NCBI GenBank assembly: GCA_010015655.1
Contig: ML976768.1
Span: 1-64,000, forward strand
Reading direction: 5' to 3'
From: Bimuria novae-zelandiae CBS 107.79
Lineage: Eukaryota > Ascomycota > Dothideomycetes > Pleosporales > Didymosphaeriaceae
Length of the DNA stretch: 64,000 nucleotides
In this document: one piece after another, positions 46,653 through 55,695 of the stretch
How positions within the stretch are numbered: the first letter of the stretch is position 1
Layout of the letters: each line of letters opens with the position of its first letter
Notes under the pieces: generated by a model
Database searches by the model: none
The model's input: the letters and a program-made list of their open reading frames with translations, nothing else
Told to the model about the DNA's origin: nothing
Program-made: the position numbers and the translations under genes

Positions 46653-48487
46653 ACATGTTTTATAAGCGAGCGGCCCACCCCACCAACTTTTTACAGCACA
46701 TAAACTTCTACCTACTATGGCGCCCCCAATTCAGGCCTAACTAGCCTCTGCTAAGACTGATATACACCTTGCAATCTTAGCTATTAATTAAAACTAAATT
46801 TAGTCTATAAAAGGTGCAGCACATATATTTACTATCCTCTAAATAACGCTCTAATACTAACGCGCTGAAATTGCTGCGCGACGCAATTACTAGCCTAAAT
46901 TAAAAAAGCTTACTAAGATAGAAGAGAAGGTAATTATTAGGCATATACTTAACCTAGATTCGCGAGGATTTCCGCCCACGCTAAGTGCTGTGCAAGATAT
47001 AGCGGATAAGCTACTCGCTAAGTAAGGCGCTAGACAGGTTAGTAAGTAGTGGCCGCGCAACTTTGTTAAGCAAATAGATTGTCTTATTACACGATTTAAT
47101 TAACTGTACAATTAGTAGAGAGCTCTGTGTGAGAATCTAGATACTATTAGAGCTTAGTTCGAGCTTGTAGCGCGCACAAAGGCTACCTATAGTATCTATA
47201 ATAAGGATACCTATAACTTTGACGAGACTAGTTTTATAATAGGCAAGATATTATCTTAGCTTGTTATTATAGGCTTAGAGAGACGCGGCAGGCTAAAGGC
47301 TATCTAGCTAGGTAATCGTGGGTGGACTATAGTAATCTATGGAATTAGCGCTGCTAGCTAGGCAATCCCGCCCTTTATTATCTTCGCTGGCTAGTATTAC
47401 CTCTCTACCTAGTACTAGGACAATAATATACCGCGCGACTGGGCTTTCGCTATTAGTAATAATAGCTAGACTACTAATAAGCTTAGAGTAGAGTGGCTAA
47501 GGCACTTTATTAAGTATATAGTAAAGTATAGGGTAGGCGCGCGCTAGCTACTTATACTTAATAGCTATAAGAGCTATAACTTGCTCGAATTTTAAGAGCT
47601 CTGCAAGGAGAATAATATCTATACTCTTTATATACTACTACATTTATTGCACCTTCTATAGCTACTTAACGTTAACTACTTTTCGCTATTAAAGCGCGCG
47701 TATAGCTACTAAATCAAGAGCCTAATGCGCGACTATATTAACTATATCACGAAGCTAGAGTTCCTACTAGCCTTCTACGTAGCCTATAAGTAGTTAATTA
47801 TAAAGGAAAATATCTGCGCAAGCTTTCGAGGCGCTAGCCTAGTCCCACACGACCTAGAGGTAGTAATATTAAAGCTTAATATTAAGCTTCGTACGCTAAC
47901 GCCGCCTCTACTAGAGGTTACCCTTTAAAAAGCTAAAACACTAAGCAACGCGCGCAAGCTAAAGGCTTAATTAATATTAATTCGCGATAGGATTTAAAGG
48001 TATAAGAGCTTATTACCTACTTCTATTATTATAGCGCTTAATTAGCTTAAAAAGGGCGCTAAAGTAATAGCTTACAAAAGTACGCTTATGCGCGATTAGA
48101 TCGCGAGGCTTAAAAAGGCTAATAAGGCCGCTATAACGCGTAAATAGCGCAAAAAGAAGCGGATCCAGAGGCAGGGTACCTTAACAAAGGCAAAAGTAGA
48201 GAAGATTATCGCTTAAAAGGATGTTAAGTAGCAGATAGAGGTAGAAATACGTTAAGATAAGGCGCGATCAGGTGCTAATTGGCAGGCTTTAACACGCTGT
48301 AGCCGCTGTAAGAAGACTGGCTATAACATGCAAACATGCAAGAACGATATTATAGATACTATTTAATCTAGTATAGCAATTATATACTATTATCTTATTA
48401 TGTTGTTAAGATAGGTTGCTATAAAGGTATAAAAAGTTGGTGGGGTGGGCCGCTCGCTTGTATGGGCCGCTCGCTTATAAAACACGT
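46653..48487 (+). mobile_element. pogo element nested in Gypsy B (second), 1.84 kb
   Basis: The ends start ACATGTTTTATAAGCG (left) and ACGTGTTTTATAAGCG (right, complement), each with TA outside (46,651-46,652 and 48,488-48,489). The right end has two AAGCGAGCGGCCCA units 17 bp apart; the left end has only one and then the shared CCCCACCAAC. Exactly one repeat unit was therefore lost or never gained on the left. Confidence 0.92.
46717..48366 (+). pseudogene. pogo-type transposase with C-terminal zinc knuckle, RIP-damaged
   Basis: It starts at an ATG at 46,717. The N-terminal region includes NLDSRGFPPTLSAV (~46,945). The catalytic blocks are YNFDETSFIIG (~47,213, first Asp intact), LLILNSYKSY (~47,555, Asp to Asn) and LLQLLNVNYFSLLK (~47,655, Asp to Asn). 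The C-terminus has CSRCKKTGYNMQTC (~48,300), a CCHC-type knuckle with the His changed to Tyr. It ends at TAA 48,364-48,366. The length matches ~540-aa Pot2-like proteins. Confidence 0.85.
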
Positions 48488-48714
48488 TATAGGTTTTACT
48501 AGCTTATACTTTATAACACTATTCTTATAATAGTTACTATACTATATCTTAAAAGAAAATAACTTATAGGTTAAGCCCTTTTTCGCGTAATACTTATAAG
48601 ACACTATAGCAATTTAACTAACTAAATTTATTTAATCTCTAATAAAATAATAATAGAGGATACTTAAAGAGGATATTAGCTACTGTATAAGGACATGTAG
48701 AGAAAGGAGGAGAA

Positions 48715-49172
48715 TGTTAGGATCTAAACATGTATGGAACGCGGAGGACCAACGAGCCTTAGTGGAAGTGACACTCGGCGGGGTCGCGTAACCGAGGTCA
48801 CGTGATATACCATCCAGCCAAGACATACTATCCTGCTAAGATTATAGAAGGTGTACCATCCACGGACGGCGCGACCATCCATCGGAATCTAGGGACGGTA
48901 GAAAGAGAGATAGACGGTAAGGTTTACCCCTCTTATATATAAACCTACACGAATACCCTTAAGGCATTCGTGTTCAACCTGTTTATTAATCTATTGTTTA
49001 GATCTAAATAAGTAACCTTATTAATTTAATTATACTGTACACACCTTTAATACTAACGCCCTTAGTGACAGGCGCAAGCTATTACTACAACCCTCTCTCG
49101 TCCTACTAGTACTCCTGCCCGAGAACCAACCTTAGCCCCTTAGAGAATAGCTACCTCTTTGGGATCTTAACA
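48715..49172 (+). repeat. Solo LTR (458 bp) inserted beside the Gypsy B 3' LTR
   Basis: It starts TGTTAGGATC and ends GATCTTAACA, complementary ends. It is flanked by the perfect duplication GAGAA (48,710-48,714 and 49,173-49,177). The duplicated GAGAA is part of the Gypsy B polypurine tract, leaving only TAG between the solo LTR and the 3' LTR. A CTTATATATAAACC TATA stretch lies near 48,930. Related LTRs are at 34.6 and 62.1 kb. No internal region of its own is present. Confidence 0.9.
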
Positions 49173-49180
49173 GAGAATAG

Positions 49181-49628
49181 TGTTATAGTCTAGAAGTTAA
49201 TAGTGGGACGGCGAGCCTTATAACGGCATTTAGGCCCCACCTTAGGCTTACGTAACGTCCCAGGCTGTGTCAGACGCCAAGACTATGGGACACCGTGGGA
49301 CCACGTGACCCCGACCACGTAACGTCCTAGAGAATCCCATGGGATCCCACGATACCGGGATATAGAACATCGTAGGATTCTATAGGACAAGGAGGATATA
49401 TATATAGGATAGTTTTCTTTATTATGCTCCTTACAGTTAACTTATATATCTTTTATACAAGTACGTTCTCCTATATAAATTAATAGTTATCTTACTTTAT
49501 TATAATATTAAATTATCTAGCCTCGCGCTAAGTGTTGTATTAACTTATACTACTAAATAATTTATAAAGCACTATAGTACCTTACCGCCCTAACTTGGAT
49601 CGGAATAAGGTATGAGCACCTTATAATA
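49181..49628 (+). repeat. Gypsy B 3' LTR (448 bp)
   Basis: It is equal in length to the 5' LTR, starts TGTTATAGTC and ends CTTATAATA before ACTTA. Differences from the 5' LTR are mostly transitions. Confidence 0.93.
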
Positions 49629-49633
49629 ACTTA

Positions 49634-50290
49634 GCTATATAAATAGCTTTAATTATTATAATATAGTTTTAATTACTAGGCTATAGATACATAGCCCTCC
49701 CTATAGTATCTAAGCTAGTTACTACTCTAGACGTAGAGGCGACCCCTATTATAAAGCCTTTCTTATTAAAATTATAGATATCTGTGTTTAGTATGCTGTA
49801 TGTCTGTCATGTCTCCTTTATAAGCTTATACTAGGTAAAAATCTTAATAGGATCCTTATAGAGTATATACTAACTATAAAAGCTCTTAAACTATTTAGTT
49901 TATAGTTCTAGCTAAATCTTAATAAAGCGCGATACTTAGTTCTTACCTATAAATTATAAGGTAAGGATCTAGCTACGCGTAGTAAGTAAATAGTTAGCTA
50001 TCGTACATACGTTAATAATATAAGGCGGAAATCTACGTTAGTTAAGGTTTAGTATCTAGTCTACTAGAGCCTGCTCCTCTATAGGGTGTAGCTTTCGATT
50101 TGGTGATCTTGTCTTGTGTTTTGGCTAGACACCTCGAAGGCGCGTTCGTAGTGTTAATTCTAGTACATTATAGGTTGCTGCTAGCGCGCGTATAGACTTT
50201 GCTAATTTATTCTAATAGGATGCAATTACAAGACTTATTCTACCTTCTTGCGAGGTCTGTATAGGCTGCTGGCGTTGTGGCATGGCTAAT
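49634..50290 (-). pseudogene. pogo copy 1 transposase, N-terminal half
   Basis: This resumes the gene cut at 38,568. It includes the first catalytic region near 49,740-49,770, reading toward an N-terminus MPQRQQPIQ at ~50,285. A 92-aa open frame at 50,212-50,490 mixes this N-terminus with the neighbouring copy and is not a real fusion gene. RIP transitions and stops are common. Confidence 0.75.
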
Positions 50291-50366
50291 TGTGTAGGAC
50301 GCGTTACGCGATTTTGGTGGAGTGCGCAGCTTACTGGTGTGCGCAGCTTACTGGTGGGACACGTTA

Positions 50367-52141
50367 ACGCAACACCAACGCGGCTTCCTGCACGATAGCT
50401 CAACAACGCGATGGTCAAATTTTCTATAGATAGATTCATATAATAGCTAAGATCTTTGGGTACACTGAGTCCTTCTGTGACCTTGCTCATGGCAGTTGCT
50501 GCACGTAGGTGGCGCTCGTGGTCGTCCTGCTCGGTCCTCCTGCTCCACCTGCTGGAGCACCCTTTCAGCCTCTGCAGCTAGCCTCTGGCCTTCCTCAGCC
50601 TGTAGAGCGCCTCCTGAGGCAATATACGTCCTGCGTCTATCCTGCCTTTGTCTACGACGTTGATTGGCAGCACGTAGTCTCCTATTTTCCTCTGCTAGGA
50701 GCGTTGCTGAGTTCATTGCAAGCTGACAGCCCTTGACTAGCTGTCTAAGTAGCTCATGTGTAGGGCTCTGGGACAGTCGCTGCAGACGATCACGTATAAG
50801 TCGAGCCTGCTGCTCAGCCTGAGGAGCAGTATGAGGCGTCTCAGCTGTCCAAACTGGCTCTATCTGTGGTGGTAACGGTGTCCTGACTACAGGCAGGCAT
50901 GAGAGTACTCTCTCTGGGCAGGGAGGCACTAGTCCTGTAGCTTGAAAGCCAGCCTTGATGCTCTGCTCTGTGAAGATAGCCCTCCGTACACGTGGGTAGA
51001 TTGATAGAAACTCTTCCTTGTCTATATGATAGACGCCCTGTCTGGCCAGCTCAGCCACCTCATGTTTATACGCTGTCTTGAGAGGTGAGAAGCAGCTGAC
51101 ATCTAGAGGCTGTAGTAGGTGGCTCGTGTGGGCAGGCATACAGAGGCTGACGATCCTATGTGCCCTACAGTACTCCTGGAACTGAGGGGTAGCATGGCTG
51201 CTATAACCGTCTAGAATAAGCAGCCGCCAGGTACCTATAGTACGAGACTCTGTATGTCGATTGAAGTGCTCTAGCCAGGCGAATCCTAGGTCGTCTGTCG
51301 TCCAGCCATTGTCACTAACAGCCAGTACCCAGTCAGCAGGTAGGCCAGTATACCAGCTGGCCTGATGGAGTCTGCCAGGCAGGATAATAAAGGGTGGCAC
51401 AGACCAGCCAGCCGCGCAGATAGACTCAATCGTCGTAACCCAGTCGCGATTGCCAGGCTGTAGATGTATAGCCCTGCCTACAGTGTCTACACTAGTGACT
51501 ACTCTAGACGTAGAGGCGACCCCCATCATGAAGCCTGTCTCGTCAACGTTGTAGGTATCTGTATCCTGTATGCCGTACGTCTGTCGTGTCTCCTCTACGA
51601 GCTTGTACCAGGCAGAGATTGTAATAGGATCTGTACATAGCGCGCGCTGACTATCGAGTCTCCTAGACCACTTAGTCTATAGGTCCGGCTAAGCGTTAAT
51701 AAAGCGAGATACCCACTTCTTGCCTACAAGCGTTAGGGCAGGGATCTGGCCGCGTGCGGCGAGTAGATGGTTGGCCATCCTACGTACGTCAATGATATAA
51801 GGCGGAAATCCACGTCGGTCAAGGTCTAGGATCCTCTCTACTAGGACCTGCTCCTCTGTAGGGTGTAGCTTTCGATTTGGTGATCTCGTCTCGTGTTTTG
51901 GCTGGATACCTCGAAGACGCGCCCGCAGTGTTGATTCTGGCACATCGTAGGTTGCTGCCAGCGCGCGTATAGACTTTTTTGGTTTCTTCTGATAGGTTGC
52001 AATTGCAAGACTCATTCTACCTTCTTGCGAGGGCTGTATAGGCTGCTGGCGTTGTGGCATGGTTGATTGTGTAGGACGTGTTGCGCGATTTTGGTGGGGT
52101 GCGCAGCTTACTGATCTGCGCAGCTTACTGATCCCATACGT
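50367..52141 (-). mobile_element. Pot2/Fot1-like pogo element, copy 2, 1.78 kb, left end eroded
   Basis: The right end (complement) reads ACGTATGGGATCAGTAAGC and has two GATCAGTAAGCTGCGCA units 17 bp apart, followed by CCCCACC. On the left, homology begins only a few bases after the TA at 50,365-50,366, so most of the left inverted repeat is missing. It is much less RIPped than copy 1. TA at 52,142-52,143 is shared with copy 3. Confidence 0.85.
50447..52060 (-). pseudogene. pogo transposase, nearly intact (two nonsense codons)
   Basis: A single frame of 538 codons runs from the Met at 52,060 to the stop at 50,447, with no frameshift. Only two TAG codons interrupt it, just after SRFINA (near 51,690) and five codons later. 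Both are CAG-to-TAG relative to copy 3, which reads Gln there. Domains: psq-like HTH (IRALAATYDVPESTLRARL, residues ~31-49), CENP-B-type region (FPPYIIDVRRMA), then DDE_1 with NVDETGFMMG, LLILDGYSSH and LLQPLDVSCF, all three Asp intact. A basic coiled-coil-like tail and a C-terminal zinc knuckle CSNCHEQGHRRTQC follow. It catalyses cut-and-paste transposition in intact relatives. Confidence 0.88.
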
Positions 52142-52143
52142 TA

Positions 52144-53970
52144 ACGTGTTTCACCAGTCATTGAGCCACACCAGTCACTGAGCCACCCCACCAAAACTGA
52201 CGCAGCTTTCTGCACGATAGCTTAACAACGCAACAGTTAAATTTAATATAAATAGATTAATATAATAGCTATAATCTCTGGGTACACTGAGTCCTTCTAT
52301 AGCCTTGCTTATGGCAGTTACTGCATGTAGGTAGTGCTCGTGATCGTCCTGCAGGGTCCTCCTGCTCTACCTGCTAGAGCACCCTTTCAGCCTCTACAGC
52401 CAGCCTTCGACCTTCCTCAGCCTGTAGAGCCCTTCCAGAGGCAATATACTGCCTACGCCTCTCCTATCTTTGTCTACGACGTTATTTAGTAGCCTGTAGT
52501 TTCCTAATATCTTCTACTAGGAGAGTTACTATATTTATAGCATGCTGACAGCTCTTAACTAGCTGCCTAAGCATCTGGTGTGTAGGGCTCTAAGACAGTC
52601 GTTGTAAATGATCACGTATAAGCCTAGCCTGCTGCTCAACCTAAGTAGTAGTGTGAGGCGTCTTAGCTGTCCATGCTGGCTCAGCGCCCGTCTGTAGTGG
52701 TGACGGTGTCCTGACTATAGTCAGGCATGAGAGGACCCGATCAGGACAGGTAGGCACCAGCCCTGTCGCTTAAAAGCCAGCCTTAATGTTCTGCTCTGTA
52801 AAAACAGCCCTACGTACACGTGGGTAGATTAACAGGAACTCTTCCTTGTCTACATGATAGACACGCTGTCTGGCCAGCTCAGTCACTTCATATCCGTACG
52901 CTATCTTAAGAGGTGAGAAACAGCCAACATCTAAAGGCTATAGGAGGTGGCTCGTATGGGCAGGCATACACAGGCTGATGATCCTGTGTGTCCTACAGTA
53001 TTAATCGAACTCAGGGGTAGCATGGCTGCTATGACCGTCTAGAATAAGCAGCCGCCAGGTGCCGACTGTACGAGACTCTGTATGCCGAGTGAAGTGCTCT
53101 AGCCAGGTAAGCCCTAGGCTATCTATCGTCCAGCCATTGTCGCTGACAGCCAGTACCCAGCCAGCAGGTAGGTCAGTATACTAGCTAGCCTGGTGGAGCT
53201 TGCCAGGTAGGATAATAAGGGGTGGTATAGACCACCCAGCTACGCAGACGGCTTTAATCGTCGTAACGTAGTCTCGATTGCCTGGCTGTATGTGTATAGC
53301 CCTGCCTATAGTGTCTGAGCTGGTGACTACTCTAGACGTAGAGGCGACCCCTATTAGGAAGCCTGTCTCGTCAAAGTTGTAGGTGTCTATATCCTGTATG
53401 CCGTATGTCTGTCGCGTCTCCTCCACAAGCTTGTACCAGGCAGAAATCTTAACAGGATCCTCACAGAGCGCGCGCTGACTGTGGAAGCTCCTAGTCTACT
53501 TGGTCTGTAGCTCTGGCTGAGCCTTAATAAAGCGTGATACCCAGTTCTTACCCACTGGCTGTGGGGCAGGGATCTGGCCGCGCGCAGCAAGTAGATGGTC
53601 GGCCATCCTACGTACGTCGATAATATAAGGTGGAAATCCACGTCGGTTGAGGTCTAGTATCCACTCTACTAGAGCCTGCTCCTCTGTAGGATGTAGCTTT
53701 CGTTTCTGGGCGTTAGCAACGGCCCGAGGTAGGTAACCGTTAACACGTCAACGTAGGGTAGATCAATCGATATCATAGAGCCTTGCAGCGTTTCGGTAGC
53801 TAGAAACCTGTCTTATCTAAATCACATGGGTCGATAGAGCTAGCCTGGCTTCCTTTTCAAGCTGGCGGGTGCGTTGTGTGGTGGGCATCGTGGGTGTTGT
53901 GTAGAGACGCGTCGCGATCTTGGTGGGGTGGCTCAGTGACTGGTGTGGCTCAATGACTGGTGAAACACGT
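52144..53970 (-). mobile_element. Pot2/Fot1-like pogo element, copy 3, 1.83 kb, distinct ends
   Basis: Matching ~50-bp inverted repeats start ACGTGTTTCACCAGTCA at both ends, with TA outside (52,142-52,143 and 53,971-53,972). Each end carries CACCAGTCATTGAGCCA and CACCAGTCACTGAGCCA, two 17-bp units in tandem, then CCCCACCA. The end sequences differ from copies 1 and 2 although the gene body is very similar. Confidence 0.92.
52269..53888 (-). pseudogene. pogo transposase with different N-terminal HTH, moderately RIP-damaged
   Basis: The frame of 540 codons (53,888 to the TAG at 52,269) is colinear with copy 2. From RKLHPTEEQ onward it is close to copy 2: FPPYIIDVRRMADHLL, YNFDETGFLIG with the first Asp, and the zinc knuckle CSNCHKQGYRRTQC at the C-terminus. 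The first ~70 residues differ: MPTTQRTRQLEKEARLAL and NAARLYDIDRSTLR replace the copy 2 N-terminus. Several stops are present. It looks like a different subfamily or a recombinant. Confidence 0.82.
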
Positions 53971-53972
53971 TA

Positions 53973-54460
53973 TATAGTATAGTTTAGTCATCTTAGAGCA
54001 CCTTATTTAGTCGTATTTTTCTATCATTTAGATAAAATCAAGACGCTAAAGTTTTGGTGTTGCAACCCCTGCAAGGTTAGCGCTTCCAAGAAATGCTCCT
54101 CCCGCCATGCTAGCTGCACCACATCCGTGGTGGTGACGTTCCGCCAGGAGTTTCACTGTGGGACCGTAAATGGCTTAGCGTCTCACCCAAAGCGCGTGAT
54201 CGGCTGTTTCGACTCCACAATCTAACGAACCAGGGATTAGTCTGGGCGTTTGAGACACAAGCTTTCGTTTCGCATGCCCGCCTCGACAGCGGCATTTCGA
54301 GGAAGAGCACCTGTCAAACACATGAGGTTGCAGACGGGAGTGTCATATATGGCAGCGCGCCGCGCTGCTTGGGGTTCCTCAGCTGTGCTCACTTTCTCCT
54401 TGCTCCATATCGGTCTTTCATTCTAATCGACCCGGTGTCCTTTTTTCCCATTTCGCCAAG
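53973..54460. promoter_or_regulatory. Spacer and upstream region of the UstYa-like gene
   Basis: AT-rich DNA to ~54,060 gives way to balanced sequence. The start codon context GCCAAGATGG at 54,455-54,464 fits fungal initiation, preceded by a CT-rich stretch (TCCTTTTTTCCC). A minus-strand frame at 54,110-54,310 has no recognisable product. Confidence 0.4.
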
Positions 54461-55402
54461 ATGGAGCCGCATCACGACTACAAGAACGTTTCTGCAGTAG
54501 ACAACCATGATGACGATTCTTCGACCGAGGTAGAGTCTCTTGTTGGTATGGAAAAGCAGTGGGGTGCGAACACATTTACCAGAGGCCGAAGATCCAAGAG
54601 GAACGCGTGTGTTGGATTCATCAAGGCGTCGCGGTGGTTTGTCGTTATAGGGTTACAGCTCGTCGTGGTTGGGCTATTGGCAAAAGATCAAGGAATGCTG
54701 CGACAGCTAGGATTAGGCAGCCGGAGAAGTACCAGCGCGTCAGATGTAGGAGGCGATGTTACGGGATGGGGTCCTCATAGTAGGTTAAATCGAACCCCAA
54801 GAGAATGCAGAGTTGACCAGAAACAGTTCCTACCCAAGTCACAAAATTCCACGTCAATCAGACCTTTGCGCCGATGAACACGTCGGAATTCTTCAGTCCT
54901 CAGACCCTGCAGGCTTGGAATGAACTTATGCCCAGTAAGCTGCTCACACGCCACCTACCTATGGTATAAACTGGCTATCCAACTAATTGCATTCGCAGAG
55001 GGAATGGGCTTTCAGTCAATTCCTGATCCGGAGAACTACCACGACCTTCCTACGCCCATCATCTGGCCCAACCAGACGGTCTTCACGACCTCCATGACCC
55101 ACCAGCTACATTGCCTCTTCGCCGTCGTCGAGGTCTACTCTGCCATGACCTCAAACCACTCCCTATGGGACATCACCTCCATGCCCGAAGATCATCACTG
55201 GCACATGATCCATTGCTTCGATTACATGCGCCAGGCTATCCTGTGCAGTGCAGACATGAGCTTGGAGGGCTTAGAGACGACGTTTCCCGATCACAACGGA
55301 GGCAGTGACGGGTGGGATAGCAAGCACGTCTGCAGGGACCCCAACGAGGTGCGAAAAAGGTTGGAAAGTGTCAGGGCGTACGACGCTCAAGAGATCTTCT
55401 AG
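54461..55402 (+). CDS. UstYa-like (DUF3328) membrane oxidase, two introns
   Basis: Proposed exons are 54,461-54,779, 54,827-54,934 and 54,999-55,402, giving 276 residues. Intron 1 uses GTAGGT and AAACAG; intron 2 uses GTAAGC and TTCGCAG, with a likely branch AACTAAT. The protein has one membrane segment (WFVVIGLQLVVVGLL, residues ~67-81). VNQTFAPMNTSEFFSP precedes the family hallmarks: MTHQLHCLF (HXXHC, first) and WHMIHCFDYMRQ (HXXHC, second), then a late DGWDSKHVC block. UstYa-type proteins perform oxidations, including cyclisation of ribosomal peptides in ustiloxin-like pathways. No frame-breaking stop was seen in this model. Intron 1 is short (47 nt), the least certain part. No precursor peptide or partner gene is visible nearby. 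Confidence 0.85.
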
Positions 55403-55695
55403 AAGATATCAGTGATGCAAGAAATCGTCCCAGTGACAACTTAGGTGCGCCATGGCGCGTAGTCAAGTTATTCGTACACTACCCGAGCGACGGACTGGCC
55501 TACCTCCTCTGCGAACATTGATCGCAATAGAGTGTGCGCAAACAATCACTCGTTCGCCCGTATTTTGTGAACGTCGCAAAGCTTCTATTTATAGATCATT
55601 GAGGGTACATCATGCGCCACGATTGATGAAATAGACTGCCGTGCCAACTCTGGACGTGTCACAAGACTACATAGGCTTGAATTCTACAAAGATTC
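55403..55695. other. Intergenic, between convergent UstYa-like gene and GH114 gene
   Basis: No gene, repeat or RNA was recognised. Both neighbours point toward this spacer, so it should hold their 3' ends. Confidence 0.4.

Larger units (their letters stand above)
38574..49628 (+). mobile_element. Gypsy B: Ty3/Gypsy chromovirus with nested insertions, RIP-inactivated
   Basis: Equal 448-bp LTRs (38,574-39,021 and 49,181-49,628) start TGTTAT and are flanked by the perfect duplication ACTTA (38,569-38,573 and 49,629-49,633). The interior on the plus strand holds gag, protease, reverse transcriptase, RNase H, integrase and a chromodomain. A purine tract, AGAGAAAGGAGGAGAA, lies before the 3' LTR, itself split by a solo LTR. 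Two pogo elements (43,176-44,965 and 46,653-48,487) and that solo LTR bring the length to 11 kb. Without them it is about 7 kb, in the normal range. Confidence 0.92.
37480..50364 (-). mobile_element. Pot2/Fot1-like pogo element, copy 1, split by Gypsy B
   Basis: The left inverted repeat starts at 37,480 (ACGTATTCTACTAGTAACC, RIPped) after TA. The right end is at 50,364, where GTGGGACACGT precedes TA. Each end carries two tandem copies of a 17-bp unit containing AGTAAGCTGCGCA (right end) or its RIPped form (left end). Removing Gypsy B and one ACTTA duplication restores ~1.8 kb, the normal Pot2-like length. The gene is on the minus strand. Confidence 0.85.

Noticed and set aside
50212..50490. 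92-aa minus-strand frame that joins two peptides
   Set aside because: It crosses the TA boundary between pogo copies 1 and 2 and joins the 3' end of one element to the N-terminus of the other. It is a chance read-through frame.
54110..54310. 66-aa minus-strand frame upstream of the UstYa-like gene
   Set aside because: It has no domain or homology that I recognise, lies in the presumed promoter, and its composition is as expected by chance.
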